Of a stretch of 37,157 nucleotides of DNA, positions 7,962 through 15,796 are shown one piece after another. Below the pieces are notes generated by a model. The model was given only the letters and a program-made list of their open reading frames with translations. It had not been told where the DNA came from and made no database searches. The stretch is from Limosilactobacillus rudii (lineage in GTDB: Bacteria; Bacillota; Bacilli; Lactobacillales; Lactobacillaceae): contig NZ_JACIVB010000041.1 in NCBI RefSeq assembly GCF_014145455.1, positions 1 through 37,157 on the forward strand, in the 5' to 3' direction. The position numbers and the translations under genes were made by a program. How positions within the stretch are numbered: the stretch's first letter is position 1; each line of letters starts with the position of its first letter.

Positions 7962-8675
7962 ATGAAGATTTGTCCAAAATGTGGAGAGAAAAATAATAAG
8001 GAAGCGCGATTTTGTACTAAGTGTGGTTATAATTTCGGAACAGGTAGTGGGAGTGCTCAAAATAAGAGTAAAAAGTGATTATGGATTTCTGTCGTGGTTA
8101 TTCTTGTTATGGTTAGTGGAGCTTTTTTGCTCTTTCATAATAATAAGCAAGAAAGTGCAGTAGCAAAGAATAATAGTTCAAATACTGTTATAACTTCGTC
8201 AGCAAATGAACACCATGCAACTAATCCTCAGAAGAATTCTAGCGATACTAATGATACGTCTAAACTATCAACTGAGATCGGTCCCAAAGAAACGGCTACT
8301 GCTATAGCATATTATGCGGATAAAACAGGATTAGATGGATGGAGTAATTATCTTGAAGGTAATGATGGGATAATTGTTATTTTGGATGATAATGTTGATG
8401 ACTTAAGCAAGGCCGGACAGGGGATGTCGTACGGCGTTCTAAATGAGAAACACGATTATATTGGCGTTACGAAAAATATTTACACGATTGATCGAGATAA
8501 TACCGTTAACATCTATTGCCTGACTGATGAAGATAGTCCAGACAACCCAGCAGAGCCAATCAAGAGTGTATCAAAAGATGAAATTATTCAATATCTTAAT
8601 AATCACGGCTATGCTTCGGATGTCAAAGATTTAAGTAATAATACTAGTATAGATCAGTCAAATATAGGGCAGTAG
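7962..8675 (+). pseudogene. Zinc-ribbon membrane protein with in-frame TGA
   Basis: An ATG at 7962 follows GGGGGAG and encodes a zinc ribbon (CPKC at residues 4-7, CTKC at 18-21), a Gly/Ser/Lys linker, then a TGA at codon 39 (8076-8078). The same frame continues directly with LWISVVVILVMVSGAFLLF, one membrane segment, a Ser/Asn/Thr-rich spacer and a 110-residue globular part ending at 8675. Zinc ribbon, membrane helix and extracytoplasmic domain are the standard order of Firmicutes zinc-ribbon proteins, so the two halves were one gene of 237 codons. The position would suit a Trp (TGG to TGA). The downstream half has only a GTG at 8094 inside the membrane helix to start from, without a ribosome site. 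I do not recognise the C-terminal domain. Confidence 0.75.
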
Positions 8676-8866
8676 CGGCGTACTGTTATTAAGGAAAAAG
8701 CAAAAAGTATCAAAGTAGTGCAGCTTACATAAAATCAGTAATTATGGTATGTTCATTGAAGATAATGGTGGCAACTTTATAAATAAGTTAGCTCCATTTG
8801 AAGGGGCCCAATAATAGGGGAGATAAAAGCAGATCAATAATATATAAGGTTAAAGGTAGCAGCCAT

Positions 8867-9100
8867 ATGGATACTGTCAAAGTAAGAATACAAGGGAACG
8901 CAACGGTTGTAACTATTCCCAAATCATTCAATGTTAAGCCTGGTACCGAATATTACTTTGCTAAAGGGAAAGATGGAACCTTAATTTTAACGCCAACTAA
9001 AAAAGTACCAGCAACGATTGAAGAGCTTTTTAAAGATTATACACTTCATGTTCAATTAGATGAGCGAACTCAAGTTGATGGAACAGTATACATTGAATAA
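8867..9100 (+). CDS. AbrB/MazE-like antitoxin, without intact toxin
   Basis: A 77-residue protein with a swapped-hairpin AbrB fold: VKVRIQGNATVVTIPKSF at the N-terminus, the usual DNA-binding half of MazE antitoxins, and an acidic C-terminal tail that would wrap the toxin. An earlier frame-compatible start exists at 8798, but the ATG at 8867 gives the family-typical N-terminus and has AAGGT nearby. The toxin gene that should follow is reduced to a short in-frame tail (9101-9187). As an orphan it may still autoregulate or neutralise other MazF proteins. It differs in sequence from the MazE at 14885. Confidence 0.7.
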   Translation: MDTVKVRIQGNATVVTIPKSFNVKPGTEYYFAKGKDGTLILTPTKKVPATIEELFKDYTLHVQLDERTQVDGTVYIE

Positions 9101-9187
9101 ATTAAGTCATTTGATTTTAACCATCGTAAATGGCAATTTATAGAAATGTTACCAATGGATATTTTTGATGAAATACATAAAAGCTAG
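9101..9187 (+). pseudogene. MazF-like toxin tail remnant
   Basis: Directly after the antitoxin stop, in the same frame, 28 codons encode SFDFNHRKWQFIEMLPMDIF and DEIHKS before a TAG. This resembles the last helix region of MazF/PemK toxins (a 'dFxxRkwxxI..LP.dildei' pattern). The N-terminal three quarters of the toxin are missing, so the gene was deleted internally. Confidence 0.4.
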
Positions 9188-9210
9188 ACCGGTAATTTAA
9201 AATAATAATT

Positions 9211-9255
9211 TGATAAAATGAAGGAACTTTAAAATTGAATAGTCAATCGACGCAA
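9211..9255 (+). repeat. Partial copy of the promoter-hairpin repeat (left half)
   Basis: A -10-like TGATAAAATG, a short leader and ATTGAATAGTCAATCGACGC match the left half of the unit at 16667-16740 almost base for base. The right hairpin arm is missing here. It lies 130 bases before the Abi gene. Confidence 0.6.
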
Positions 9256-9384
9256 TGTAAGGAGTAAACTTGGCAGGACATATTACCGATTATCTATAAT
9301 AGCTTTTAAAATTATAGGAAAAAACTATGAACGTCTGTTTGGATGAGGTACAATGTTTAATAAACAGTTAATTAAGGTGTAAAC

Positions 9385-10317
9385 ATGAAAACTATTCTTT
9401 CGTCTAAAGAATTAATTGAACACATGGAACATAAGGGGATTAAATTTAACATTGTTTCTACAGAGGATGCGTATGAATTTCTTCAGTGTAATAATTATTA
9501 TTTTAAGCTTGCCGCTTATCGAAGCCTTTATCCTAAGATATCTCGAGGCGATAATAAGGGTAAATATCAAAATTTGGAATTTGCGTATCTTAAGGAATTA
9601 TCTGTTATTGATATGCATATCCGTTACAAAATTATGAATATGTGCTTAGATATTGAGCATGCTATTAAAGTTAGACTTGTAACCTCGGTGACTAATAATC
9701 AACAAGAAGATGGCTATGATATTATTAGGCAATATTTATCAAAAGAAGATCCTAAGTTTTATGTTCTTAAAAATATTGGGCGACATAAATCTGGAGAGTA
9801 CTGTCGGGACCTAATATCTAAATATTATCCATATTTCCCGGTTTGGGTATTGGTTGAGTTGATTACTTTTGGTGACTTATTGCATATTTGTCACTTTTAT
9901 GAAGAAGAATATCATCGTCAAATTATTCCTGATAACAAACTAATGAATACCGTCAGAGATTTAAGAAATGCCTCGGCTCATAGTAATTGTCTGTTAAATC
10001 AATTGAATCAACGGCTGGATAATAATAAGCAACCGGATAGTCGAATTGTGCATTTTGTAGAAGAATTAGGTGTCATTGGAGAAACTTCACGTCGAAATAA
10101 TTTAACAAAGAATTTTTCATATGATATGGTTACTTTACTATATGTTTATGCTTCATTGATGCCGGATGTATCAAGAAAGGAAAAGTTTAAGGAACTAAAG
10201 GATTTTATGGAAGACCGTGTTCTTGAACATAAAGAATATTTTAAAAATAATAGTGAAATAAAAAGTGTCTATAGTTTTTTATATAAAATTATTGACAAAT
10301 TGAGTACTCAAGACTAA
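9385..10317 (+). CDS. Abi family (AbiD/AbiF-like, HEPN) protein
   Basis: 310 residues of the Abi_2 type. The N-terminus has the family pattern (LIEHMEHKGIKF, then FLQCNNYYFKLAAYR), the centre has FPVWVLVELITFGDL, and the HEPN ribonuclease motif RNASAH (R-x4-H) lies at residues 194-199. Proteins of this group cause abortive infection: when phage infects, the HEPN RNase is thought to cut host or phage RNA. It is a single-gene unit with its own start region (GGTGTAAACATG) and a terminator at 10357. No partner antitoxin is seen. A second, degraded member lies at 17056-17368. Confidence 0.8.
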   Translation: MKTILSSKELIEHMEHKGIKFNIVSTEDAYEFLQCNNYYFKLAAYRSLYPKISRGDNKGKYQNLEFAYLKELSVIDMHIRYKIMNMCLDIEHAIKVRLVTSVTNNQQEDGYDIIRQYLSKEDPKFYVLKNIGRHKSGEYCRDLISKYYPYFPVWVLVELITFGDLLHICHFYEEEYHRQIIPDNKLMNTVRDLRNASAHSNCLLNQLNQRLDNNKQPDSRIVHFVEELGVIGETSRRNNLTKNFSYDMVTLLYVYASLMPDVSRKEKFKELKDFMEDRVLEHKEYFKNNSEIKSVYSFLYKIIDKLSTQD

Positions 10318-10356
10318 ACTGGCTATAGTATTGAAAAATAATAATTATTTTTGTAG

Positions 10357-10387
10357 GGAACGAGATTTATCTTGTTCCTGATTTTTT
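10357..10387 (+). terminator. Rho-independent terminator after the Abi gene
   Basis: GGAACGAGAT and ATCTTGTTCC pair around TT and are followed by GATTTTTTAA. It closes the Abi transcript 40 bases after its stop. Confidence 0.75.
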
Positions 10388-10442
10388 AATTAGAGGTTAA
10401 GAGCAATCTTGCCTCTATTTTTATTTGCAATAAAGAAACCGC

Positions 10443-10489
10443 TTGCAAATAAATTGATTAGTGATAATATGTACTTGAGTACTCAAGTA
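10443..10489 (+). promoter_or_regulatory. Promoter and palindromic operator of the GntR operon
   Basis: TTGCAA (10443-10448) and TAATAT (10465-10470), 16 bases apart, form the promoter. An 18-base perfect palindrome, TACTTGAGTACTCAAGTA, occupies 10472-10489, over the likely transcription start and 15 bases before the gntR start codon. Its position implies autorepression by the GntR protein encoded next. Confidence 0.75.
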
Positions 10490-10504
10490 GTAAGGATGAT
10501 AAAA

Positions 10505-11200
10505 ATGTATTTAGATCGAAATAGTAATTTGCGCGCACAAATTGTTTCAGCAATTCAAAATGATATTTTTACTAATCGGAAGGTTGGCGATAAGTTACCT
10601 TCAGAGGCAGAATATGCGGAAATGTTTAACGTCACACGGTCAACGGTGCAGAAAGCTTTAAAAGACCTTGAACAAATGAACCTAATAGAAAAGGTTCAAG
10701 GAAAAGGGTCGTTTGTCCATCAGACGAAGCCGCATGTAAAATTGTTTAATTTTAAGGGCTTTACTGATTATGCTCATCAAATTGGAGCAATAGCGGTAAA
10801 TAAGATTGTTTCTACAGAGATTGTTAAAGAAAATGGTCGATCATTATATAAATTACGGCGTTTACGACTGATTAAAACAGATCAAAAGTTAACGCCAATG
10901 ACCCTTGATGAATCGATTATTGATTTACAGAAGTTTCCCAAATTAGACCAGTATGATTTTTCAAAACAATCATTATATGAGGTTATTCGCCAAGAATATA
11001 AAGTTTATCCGTCAACTTCATTACTTCGAATGTCTGCAATTTCTGCTAATAAGGAGGAAGCGCAGATGCTTGATTGTAATGAACATTCGGCTTTGTTACA
11101 GGCAGAAGGGATTGTTCATGATCAAAGTGGGGAAGTTGTTGAAAGAGTTAAGGTTATTTACAGTCATTATGCGGAGTTTGATTTAACTCTTGGTATGTAG
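10505..11200 (+). CDS. GntR-family regulator with UTRA domain
   Basis: 231 residues from the ATG at 10505, chosen because AAGGATG lies before it and the N-terminus then starts at the family's usual point; an upstream in-frame start at 10409 would run through the promoter and operator. Residues 5-75 form the winged helix (LPSEAEYAEMFNVTRSTVQK, then VQGKGSFV). The C-terminal 150 residues are a UTRA ligand-binding domain of the HutC/FarR subfamily, which binds small sugar or nucleotide-like effectors. It heads a four-gene operon and probably represses it through the palindrome at 10472-10489 until the substrate is present. Confidence 0.88.
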   Translation: MYLDRNSNLRAQIVSAIQNDIFTNRKVGDKLPSEAEYAEMFNVTRSTVQKALKDLEQMNLIEKVQGKGSFVHQTKPHVKLFNFKGFTDYAHQIGAIAVNKIVSTEIVKENGRSLYKLRRLRLIKTDQKLTPMTLDESIIDLQKFPKLDQYDFSKQSLYEVIRQEYKVYPSTSLLRMSAISANKEEAQMLDCNEHSALLQAEGIVHDQSGEVVERVKVIYSHYAEFDLTLGM

Positions 11201-11213
11201 AAAGGGTGAGATT

Positions 11214-12212
11214 ATGCGAGATAAAGATAAGATTTTAGGAGCATTGTATGGTCAGGCAATTGGCGACGCAATGGGGATGCCAACCGAATTATGGCCAATC
11301 CAAAAGATTCGAGCAAAGTTTGGTAAGAATATAACCACCTTCTTGGATGGAACGGAAGATAATGATATTGCAATCAATTTCAAAGCTGGTGAATATACTG
11401 ACGACACCAACCAAGCATTTGCAATTTTAGATGCTTTAATTGAAACTAACTGGCAGCCCGACACTAAGGTTATTGTTAAGCATATTATGAAATGGGCTGA
11501 TCATGTTGGAGCTTGGACGAATAATATTTTAGGACCAAGTAGTAAAGCTGCTCTGACTTTAGTTAAGGAAGGTAAAGATCCGGCAGAAGTAACTAAGTCA
11601 GCACTAACAAATGGCTGTGGGATGCGGATTTCGCCAATTGGTACTTTATATGAGCCTGATCAATTAGATGAGCTTGTCCAGATGGTTTACAAGGTTACTA
11701 AGATCACCCATTCTAGTGACGTTGCAATTAGTGGTGCGGCAATGATTGCTGGGGCAGTAACAGCGGCTTCAGCTGATTATACCTGGGATGACATTGTTGA
11801 TTATGCTAAAAAAGCTAACGATGCTGGCTTTAAACTGGGGGCACCAACTTGGGCTGCTCATAATAAAGAACGATTAAATGTTGGTCTAGCCTTAGCGAAG
11901 AAATATGCAGGAGATGATGAAGCATTTAGTCGGGCAATTTATGAGACTGTTGGGACAGGTACTATGATTTCTGAAAGTATCCCGGCTGCGGTTGCAATTG
12001 CGTACTACGCTAAAGATGTAAAGAAGTGTGCAATTATTTGTACTAACTTAGGTGGTGATACGGATACTATTGGGGCAATGGCAACAGCAATCTGTGGAGC
12101 TAAAAATGGCGCTAATTCTATTCCAGCAGATTGGAAGAAATTGATTGATAATAAAAATCCACAACATAATATTAAGGAGTTTGCTGATCGAATTGCTAAA
12201 TTTAACGCATAG
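11214..12212 (+). CDS. ADP-ribosylglycohydrolase family (DraG-like)
   Basis: 332 residues from the ATG at 11214 (ribosome site AAAGGGTGAG). The metal-binding motifs of the ADP-ribosylglycohydrolase fold are present: GALYGQAIGDAMGMPTE at the N-terminus, EYTDDT at 60-65 and GGDTDTIGA at 280-288. The Asp residues bind two Mg or Mn ions. Family members hydrolyse N- or O-glycosidic bonds of ADP-ribose; some act on other nucleoside-like molecules. Placed between a GntR regulator and a nucleobase/nucleoside permease, it is more likely a catabolic glycosidase than a protein de-modifying enzyme. The substrate is not deducible from sequence alone. Confidence 0.9.
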   Translation: MRDKDKILGALYGQAIGDAMGMPTELWPIQKIRAKFGKNITTFLDGTEDNDIAINFKAGEYTDDTNQAFAILDALIETNWQPDTKVIVKHIMKWADHVGAWTNNILGPSSKAALTLVKEGKDPAEVTKSALTNGCGMRISPIGTLYEPDQLDELVQMVYKVTKITHSSDVAISGAAMIAGAVTAASADYTWDDIVDYAKKANDAGFKLGAPTWAAHNKERLNVGLALAKKYAGDDEAFSRAIYETVGTGTMISESIPAAVAIAYYAKDVKKCAIICTNLGGDTDTIGAMATAICGAKNGANSIPADWKKLIDNKNPQHNIKEFADRIAKFNA

Positions 12213-12232
12213 CTGAAAATGGGGTGATTCTT

Positions 12233-13609
12233 ATGGATAATGATTTCGTTAAGGTTCCCGAAAAAGATAAGACATTAAGTCCAGGTAAGCTATTTTATAA
12301 TTGGTTTGCTGCTAATATTGGGATTATGGGGTTTGTTTACGGTGCGATTATTGTTAGTTATCATTTATCATTTTGGCAATCGATATCAGCTGCTTTAATC
12401 GGCGCACTAACATTTGCAATTCCTGGTTGGGTTGCGATGATTGGTCGACGTGAAGGTGTAACCACTTTTAAGATGAGCCGGGCAGCTTTTGGAACTTATG
12501 GGAATAAAATCCCTAATTTTATGGCTTGGCTGAATATGGTTGGCTGGTTAGCGGTTAATGTTATCACAGGAACCTTGTTATTCTCAGCAATGCTAAAAAC
12601 GATTAAGGTTCCACAGACTGGTTTTACTAAGTTTATATGTCTGGTTATTTTTGCCGGCTTAGTAATCTTATCTGGAATTTTTAAGGAAGATACTTTAGCT
12701 AAAATTCAGACTTGGTTAAGTTGGATTTTTGGTGTATTGACTTTGGCTATGTTGATTATGTTTTTGGTAAATGCTAATTGGCACGAAGCATTTGCAATGA
12801 AACCAGGTAGTTGGGTAACCGGCTGGCTTCCTGCTGTCGCATTTATTGCGGCTGGATCGAGTATTTCATGGTCAATGGCTGCTGCTGATTGGGGTGCTTA
12901 TGTCCGTCCTGATACTAAACTTTCTGCTACCTTCTGGAATACTACTTTAGGTGCAGCTACTCCTTTGTTTATTTTAATGGCTGGTGGAGTGCTCCTTAGT
13001 ACGATCTCACCAAGCTTAGCAGCTGCAAGTGATCCATACCAAGTTATGTATAACGCAATTCCTAGTTGGTTTGGCTTCTTATACTTTCTTGTTGCAGCAG
13101 GTGGCATTATTCCACAGTGTCTGGTTTCATTCCGATCTGCCCGGATAAACTTATCGACAATTGGTATCGAGGTTAGTCAAAAGACTTCATTAACGATCCA
13201 CGCCTTAATTATCATTATTATTTCGGTATATGTCCTCTTTATTTCCGGTAACTTTTTAACTAACTTTGAACTATTTCTTAACTTCTTAGGAATTTGTCTG
13301 GCTTCGTGGGTAGCTATTTTCTTAGTTGATAACGTTATTTACCGTCATGAAGGATATGATGTTTTCTTAATGAAGGAAGATTCGCCAGTTCATTATAATT
13401 GGCCCGGAATTATCTCGTGGGTAATTGCAACCGTCTTTGGCTTCTTATTCACCTCGAATGCAGCATATCGAGGACCATTTGCTCACGGTATTTTTGAAAA
13501 TAATAGTAGTTTAGCGGTTTTTGTTTCTGGTATAGCAGCGGTTGTAGTAATGTTTGTTATTTCATTATTTGTGAAGAAAGATAAGAATGCTGGGGATGAA
13601 GCGGTATGA
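12233..13609 (+). CDS. NCS1-family purine/cytosine/nucleoside permease
   Basis: 458 residues from the ATG at 12233, preceded by GGGGTGA. It is a polytopic membrane protein with about twelve hydrophobic segments. The N-terminus (NWFAANIGIMGFVYGAI), the GWVAMIGRREG loop and the SWSMAAADWGAYVRPDT segment fit the NCS1 transporters of cytosine, purines, allantoin and related compounds, driven by H+ or Na+. It overlaps the next gene by four bases (ATGA), so the permease and kinase are co-translated. It is the likely importer for the operon's substrate. Confidence 0.87.
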   Translation: MDNDFVKVPEKDKTLSPGKLFYNWFAANIGIMGFVYGAIIVSYHLSFWQSISAALIGALTFAIPGWVAMIGRREGVTTFKMSRAAFGTYGNKIPNFMAWLNMVGWLAVNVITGTLLFSAMLKTIKVPQTGFTKFICLVIFAGLVILSGIFKEDTLAKIQTWLSWIFGVLTLAMLIMFLVNANWHEAFAMKPGSWVTGWLPAVAFIAAGSSISWSMAAADWGAYVRPDTKLSATFWNTTLGAATPLFILMAGGVLLSTISPSLAAASDPYQVMYNAIPSWFGFLYFLVAAGGIIPQCLVSFRSARINLSTIGIEVSQKTSLTIHALIIIIISVYVLFISGNFLTNFELFLNFLGICLASWVAIFLVDNVIYRHEGYDVFLMKEDSPVHYNWPGIISWVIATVFGFLFTSNAAYRGPFAHGIFENNSSLAVFVSGIAAVVVMFVISLFVKKDKNAGDEAV

Positions 13610-14487
13610 CTAAAAAGAGTTTAATAATTGGTGCAGCATTTGTCGACGTTATTATGAACGTTCCTAGTATGCCAGCATCGGGAGGAGACGTTACAGCTGA
13701 TTTTAAATCTAATGATGTTGGTGGATGTGCTTTCAATGTTTATGGTGCAATTAGTTACTATTTAGGAAAAAGAAGCGCGGATTTATTTATTCCAGTTGGT
13801 GAAGGACAATATGCGCGGATTGTTCAAAAGGCGATGCAAGAACGGTCAATTCCTATTTTGCTACAAGAAAAAGGAAAAGATAATGGTTGGGATTTGTGTT
13901 TAATTGAACCTTCAGGAGAAAGGACCTTTATCACGGTACCCGGAATTGAACAATGTTGGCAGAATAAATGGTTTCATCAGATTGATTTAGCTGATTACGA
14001 TTATTTCTATCTTAGTGGTTATGAAGTAGAAGACCCTGATGCAGCACGGGTTATTTTAGATTGTTTAGGGCAGCGCAGTAAGGGAACATACCTTCTTTTT
14101 GATGCATCTCCCCGTATTAGTCACATTAGTCGTAATATTTTATCTCAAATTTTGAAAGCGGATACAATAGTGAACGCCAATGAAGATGAAATTGGTTATC
14201 TAAGTGATAAGGATAGTCTTGAAGAACAAGCAGCTGACATTTTTAGTAAGACGCATTCACCGGTAATTATAACGTTGGGCGCAAAAGGTTCTTATGTATA
14301 TGATGCACAAGGTGGTCGACTTATTCCGGGTGAAAAAGTACAAGTAGTTAATACAATTGGTGCTGGGGATACCCATTGCGGTGGTGTAATTGCTGGATTA
14401 CAGGAAGGGATGAATATTGACGAAGCTGTAGCACTTGGTAATAAGTTATCCGCAAAGGTAATTCAATTAGAAGCTGGTAGTTTATAG
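13606..14487 (+). CDS. PfkB-family carbohydrate/nucleoside kinase
   Basis: 293 residues. The ribokinase fold is indicated by an N-terminal GAAFVDVIMNVPSMP, the glycine-rich NDVGGCAFNV (substrate lid region) and the ATP/anion-hole motif NTIGAGDTHCGG, with catalytic Asp255. Members phosphorylate ribose, nucleosides, pseudouridine or other sugars. The final position in a permease-glycohydrolase operon suggests that it traps the imported nucleoside or the sugar released by the glycohydrolase. Its start overlaps the permease stop (ATGA). No pseudouridine-5'-phosphate glycosidase lies nearby, so pseudouridine salvage is not directly supported. Confidence 0.85.
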   Translation: MTKKSLIIGAAFVDVIMNVPSMPASGGDVTADFKSNDVGGCAFNVYGAISYYLGKRSADLFIPVGEGQYARIVQKAMQERSIPILLQEKGKDNGWDLCLIEPSGERTFITVPGIEQCWQNKWFHQIDLADYDYFYLSGYEVEDPDAARVILDCLGQRSKGTYLLFDASPRISHISRNILSQILKADTIVNANEDEIGYLSDKDSLEEQAADIFSKTHSPVIITLGAKGSYVYDAQGGRLIPGEKVQVVNTIGAGDTHCGGVIAGLQEGMNIDEAVALGNKLSAKVIQLEAGSL

Positions 14488-14507
14488 TAAAGTGATTCTA
14501 TAAAGAA

Positions 14508-14623
14508 ATGAGATTTGTCTACATAATTAATGTGGTTATAATGCCCTCTGAGTATACAGGTGAAATAGAAAATTCATCTTATACTCGGAGGGCTTTTCCT
14601 ATGGGAAGAAAATCAAATCTCAT
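14508..14623 (+). repeat. Nested inverted repeat with internal promoter and terminator
   Basis: Outer arms ATGAGATTTG (14508-14517) and CAAATCTCAT (14614-14623) are perfect. Inside lies a 14-base stem, GCCCTCTGAGTATA (14543-14556) against TATACTCGGAGGGC (14580-14593), followed by TTTT. A promoter, TTGTCT (14515) and TATAAT (14537-14542) with 16 bases between, abuts the inner hairpin. It may simply end the PfkB operon, or it may be a small element or a tiny RNA gene. Confidence 0.6.
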
Positions 14624-14802
14624 CATAAATAGTTTTATCGATTACTTTGATATGCTTTAACGGTATTGAATTAAGTTATCAATAAAAAGGTTATAATAAC
14701 TGTGCGTACAGTACCGTGCGGATGCAACAGAATAAAATAGGAACCCTAGTAATTACTGCAATTCTGTAGCAACCACCAGGAATTTTTTACTGTATATCCA
14801 TG

Positions 14803-14833
14803 TTGATATTTTGTATATATAAGTATATACTTA
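14803..14833 (+). promoter_or_regulatory. mazEF promoter with overlapping operator
   Basis: TTGATA (14803-14808) and TATACT (14826-14831) are 17 bases apart. A perfect 14-base palindrome, TAAGTATATACTTA (14820-14833), covers the -10 box, as expected for repression by a MazE-MazF complex. Confidence 0.7.
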
Positions 14834-14884
14834 ATACTGTGAGTATACGTATTATGCGTTTATTTTCTAAGGAGGACTATTAAA

Positions 14885-15139
14885 ATGGATCAAGTACTTA
14901 AATTAGGTAAGTGGGGTAATTCCAATGCTATTCGTCTTCCTAAGGGAATGTTAGAAAAAGTAGGAATCGCCCCCAATGATAAAGAAGTTTCAGTTAATGT
15001 AACGACTGATTCAATCATTATAAAGCCCAAAAAAGAAGAGAAACTATTAGATAAGCTTTTTGAAAATTATGATAGTAATCAGCCTTATCCGTTTGAAATT
15101 GTGGATAAGGGTGGCGCAGTTGGCGAAGAACTATATTAA
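14885..15139 (+). CDS. mazE: MazE-type antitoxin
   Basis: 84 residues after a strong AAGGAGGA site. The N-terminus, LKLGKWGNSNAIRLPKGML, is the classic MazE/AbrB swapped-hairpin DNA-binding half (the GNSxAIRLP pattern). The C-terminal tail, rich in Asp/Glu and aromatic residues (LFENYDSNQPYPFEIV), would lie in the toxin's RNA groove. It neutralises the ribonuclease encoded next and represses the shared promoter. Stop-to-start distance to mazF is 70 bases, longer than usual, with a fresh ribosome site before mazF. Confidence 0.88.
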   Translation: MDQVLKLGKWGNSNAIRLPKGMLEKVGIAPNDKEVSVNVTTDSIIIKPKKEEKLLDKLFENYDSNQPYPFEIVDKGGAVGEELY

Positions 15140-15209
15140 TTATTCATCGTGCAAGTGAATTAAGTAGCGTTTGAACACAAGAGTAATTAGAATAGAGGGG
15201 ATTATGCTT

Positions 15210-15566
15210 ATGGCATTTAATCATCAGCCGTACGGACGAGGTGACATTATTATTATGTCAAATGATCCAAAACCGAAGAACAATAATGAGCAGAAAGGAG
15301 CTCGTCCTTGGCTTGTTGTGAGTCGAATTTTGTTGAATGAAAATGGGCCTTTTGTATGGGCTTTACCATTTACAACCGCTGAAAGGGATTACCCTTTAGC
15401 TTTTAATTGGACAGAGAAAATGCCTAATACTGAAACTCATGGTACGCTACTATGTGACCAACTAACGGCCTTAGATGTTAAGCATCGATGGACTAAGCCA
15501 ATTGAGCATACTGAAATACCAGCTGAGGTTGACTATTTAATTCAAGCAGTTCTGGGCTATAAATAA
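15210..15566 (+). CDS. mazF: MazF/PemK-type endoribonuclease toxin
   Basis: 118 residues from the ATG at 15210, nine bases after GAGGGG; the ATG at 15204 is too close to that site, and a TTG at 15171 is unlikely. The PemK/MazF core is visible: YGRGDIIIMSND at the N-terminus, KGARPWLVVS carrying the conserved Arg-Pro for catalysis, FVWALPFTTAERDYPLAF, and GTLLCDQLTALDVKHR, followed by the final helix. MazF enzymes cut single-stranded mRNA at short sites and halt growth when MazE is degraded. It forms a complete pair with the upstream antitoxin. Confidence 0.87.
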   Translation: MAFNHQPYGRGDIIIMSNDPKPKNNNEQKGARPWLVVSRILLNENGPFVWALPFTTAERDYPLAFNWTEKMPNTETHGTLLCDQLTALDVKHRWTKPIEHTEIPAEVDYLIQAVLGYK

Positions 15567-15594
15567 AAAATCCATCAGAAATAACTGATGGTAT

Positions 15595-15640
15595 AGACTT
15601 ATATACTTGATGTGACAACTTAAGTATATAGTCTTTTTTA
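15595..15640 (+). terminator. Terminator of mazEF, built from operator-like arms
   Basis: AGACTTATATACTT (15595-15608) pairs with AAGTATATAGTCT (15622-15634), one bulged base, then TTTTTTA. The arms contain the same TAAGTATATA half-site as the mazEF operator. A smaller hairpin (CCATCAG / CTGATGG, 15572-15591) precedes it. Confidence 0.75.
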
Positions 15641-15796
15641 TTTGAGTAAAGAAAACAGATGTTTATTCATTCTTTTGGTAAATAAGGATTATAATTGTCA
15701 AAAAAATATAGAAAATTACCAATTCTTACAATCAGTGAAACTAGTAGAACAAGAGCTGATTGGGTGGCAAATAGACTTAATAGGATTGCAAAATGA

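Noticed and set aside
8740-8814. Short frame reading NYGMFIEDNGGNFINKLAPF and EGAQ before the orphan antitoxin
   Set aside because: It could be the end of a lost gene, but there is no start, no ribosome site and no family I can recognise, so it is not listed as a gene.
10409-10504. Longer start for the GntR regulator
   Set aside because: It would translate the promoter and palindromic operator; the ATG at 10505 has a ribosome site and gives the usual family N-terminus.
13606-14487. Pseudouridine kinase assignment for the PfkB protein
   Set aside because: No pseudouridine-5'-phosphate glycosidase neighbour and no residue pattern that would single out this substrate.
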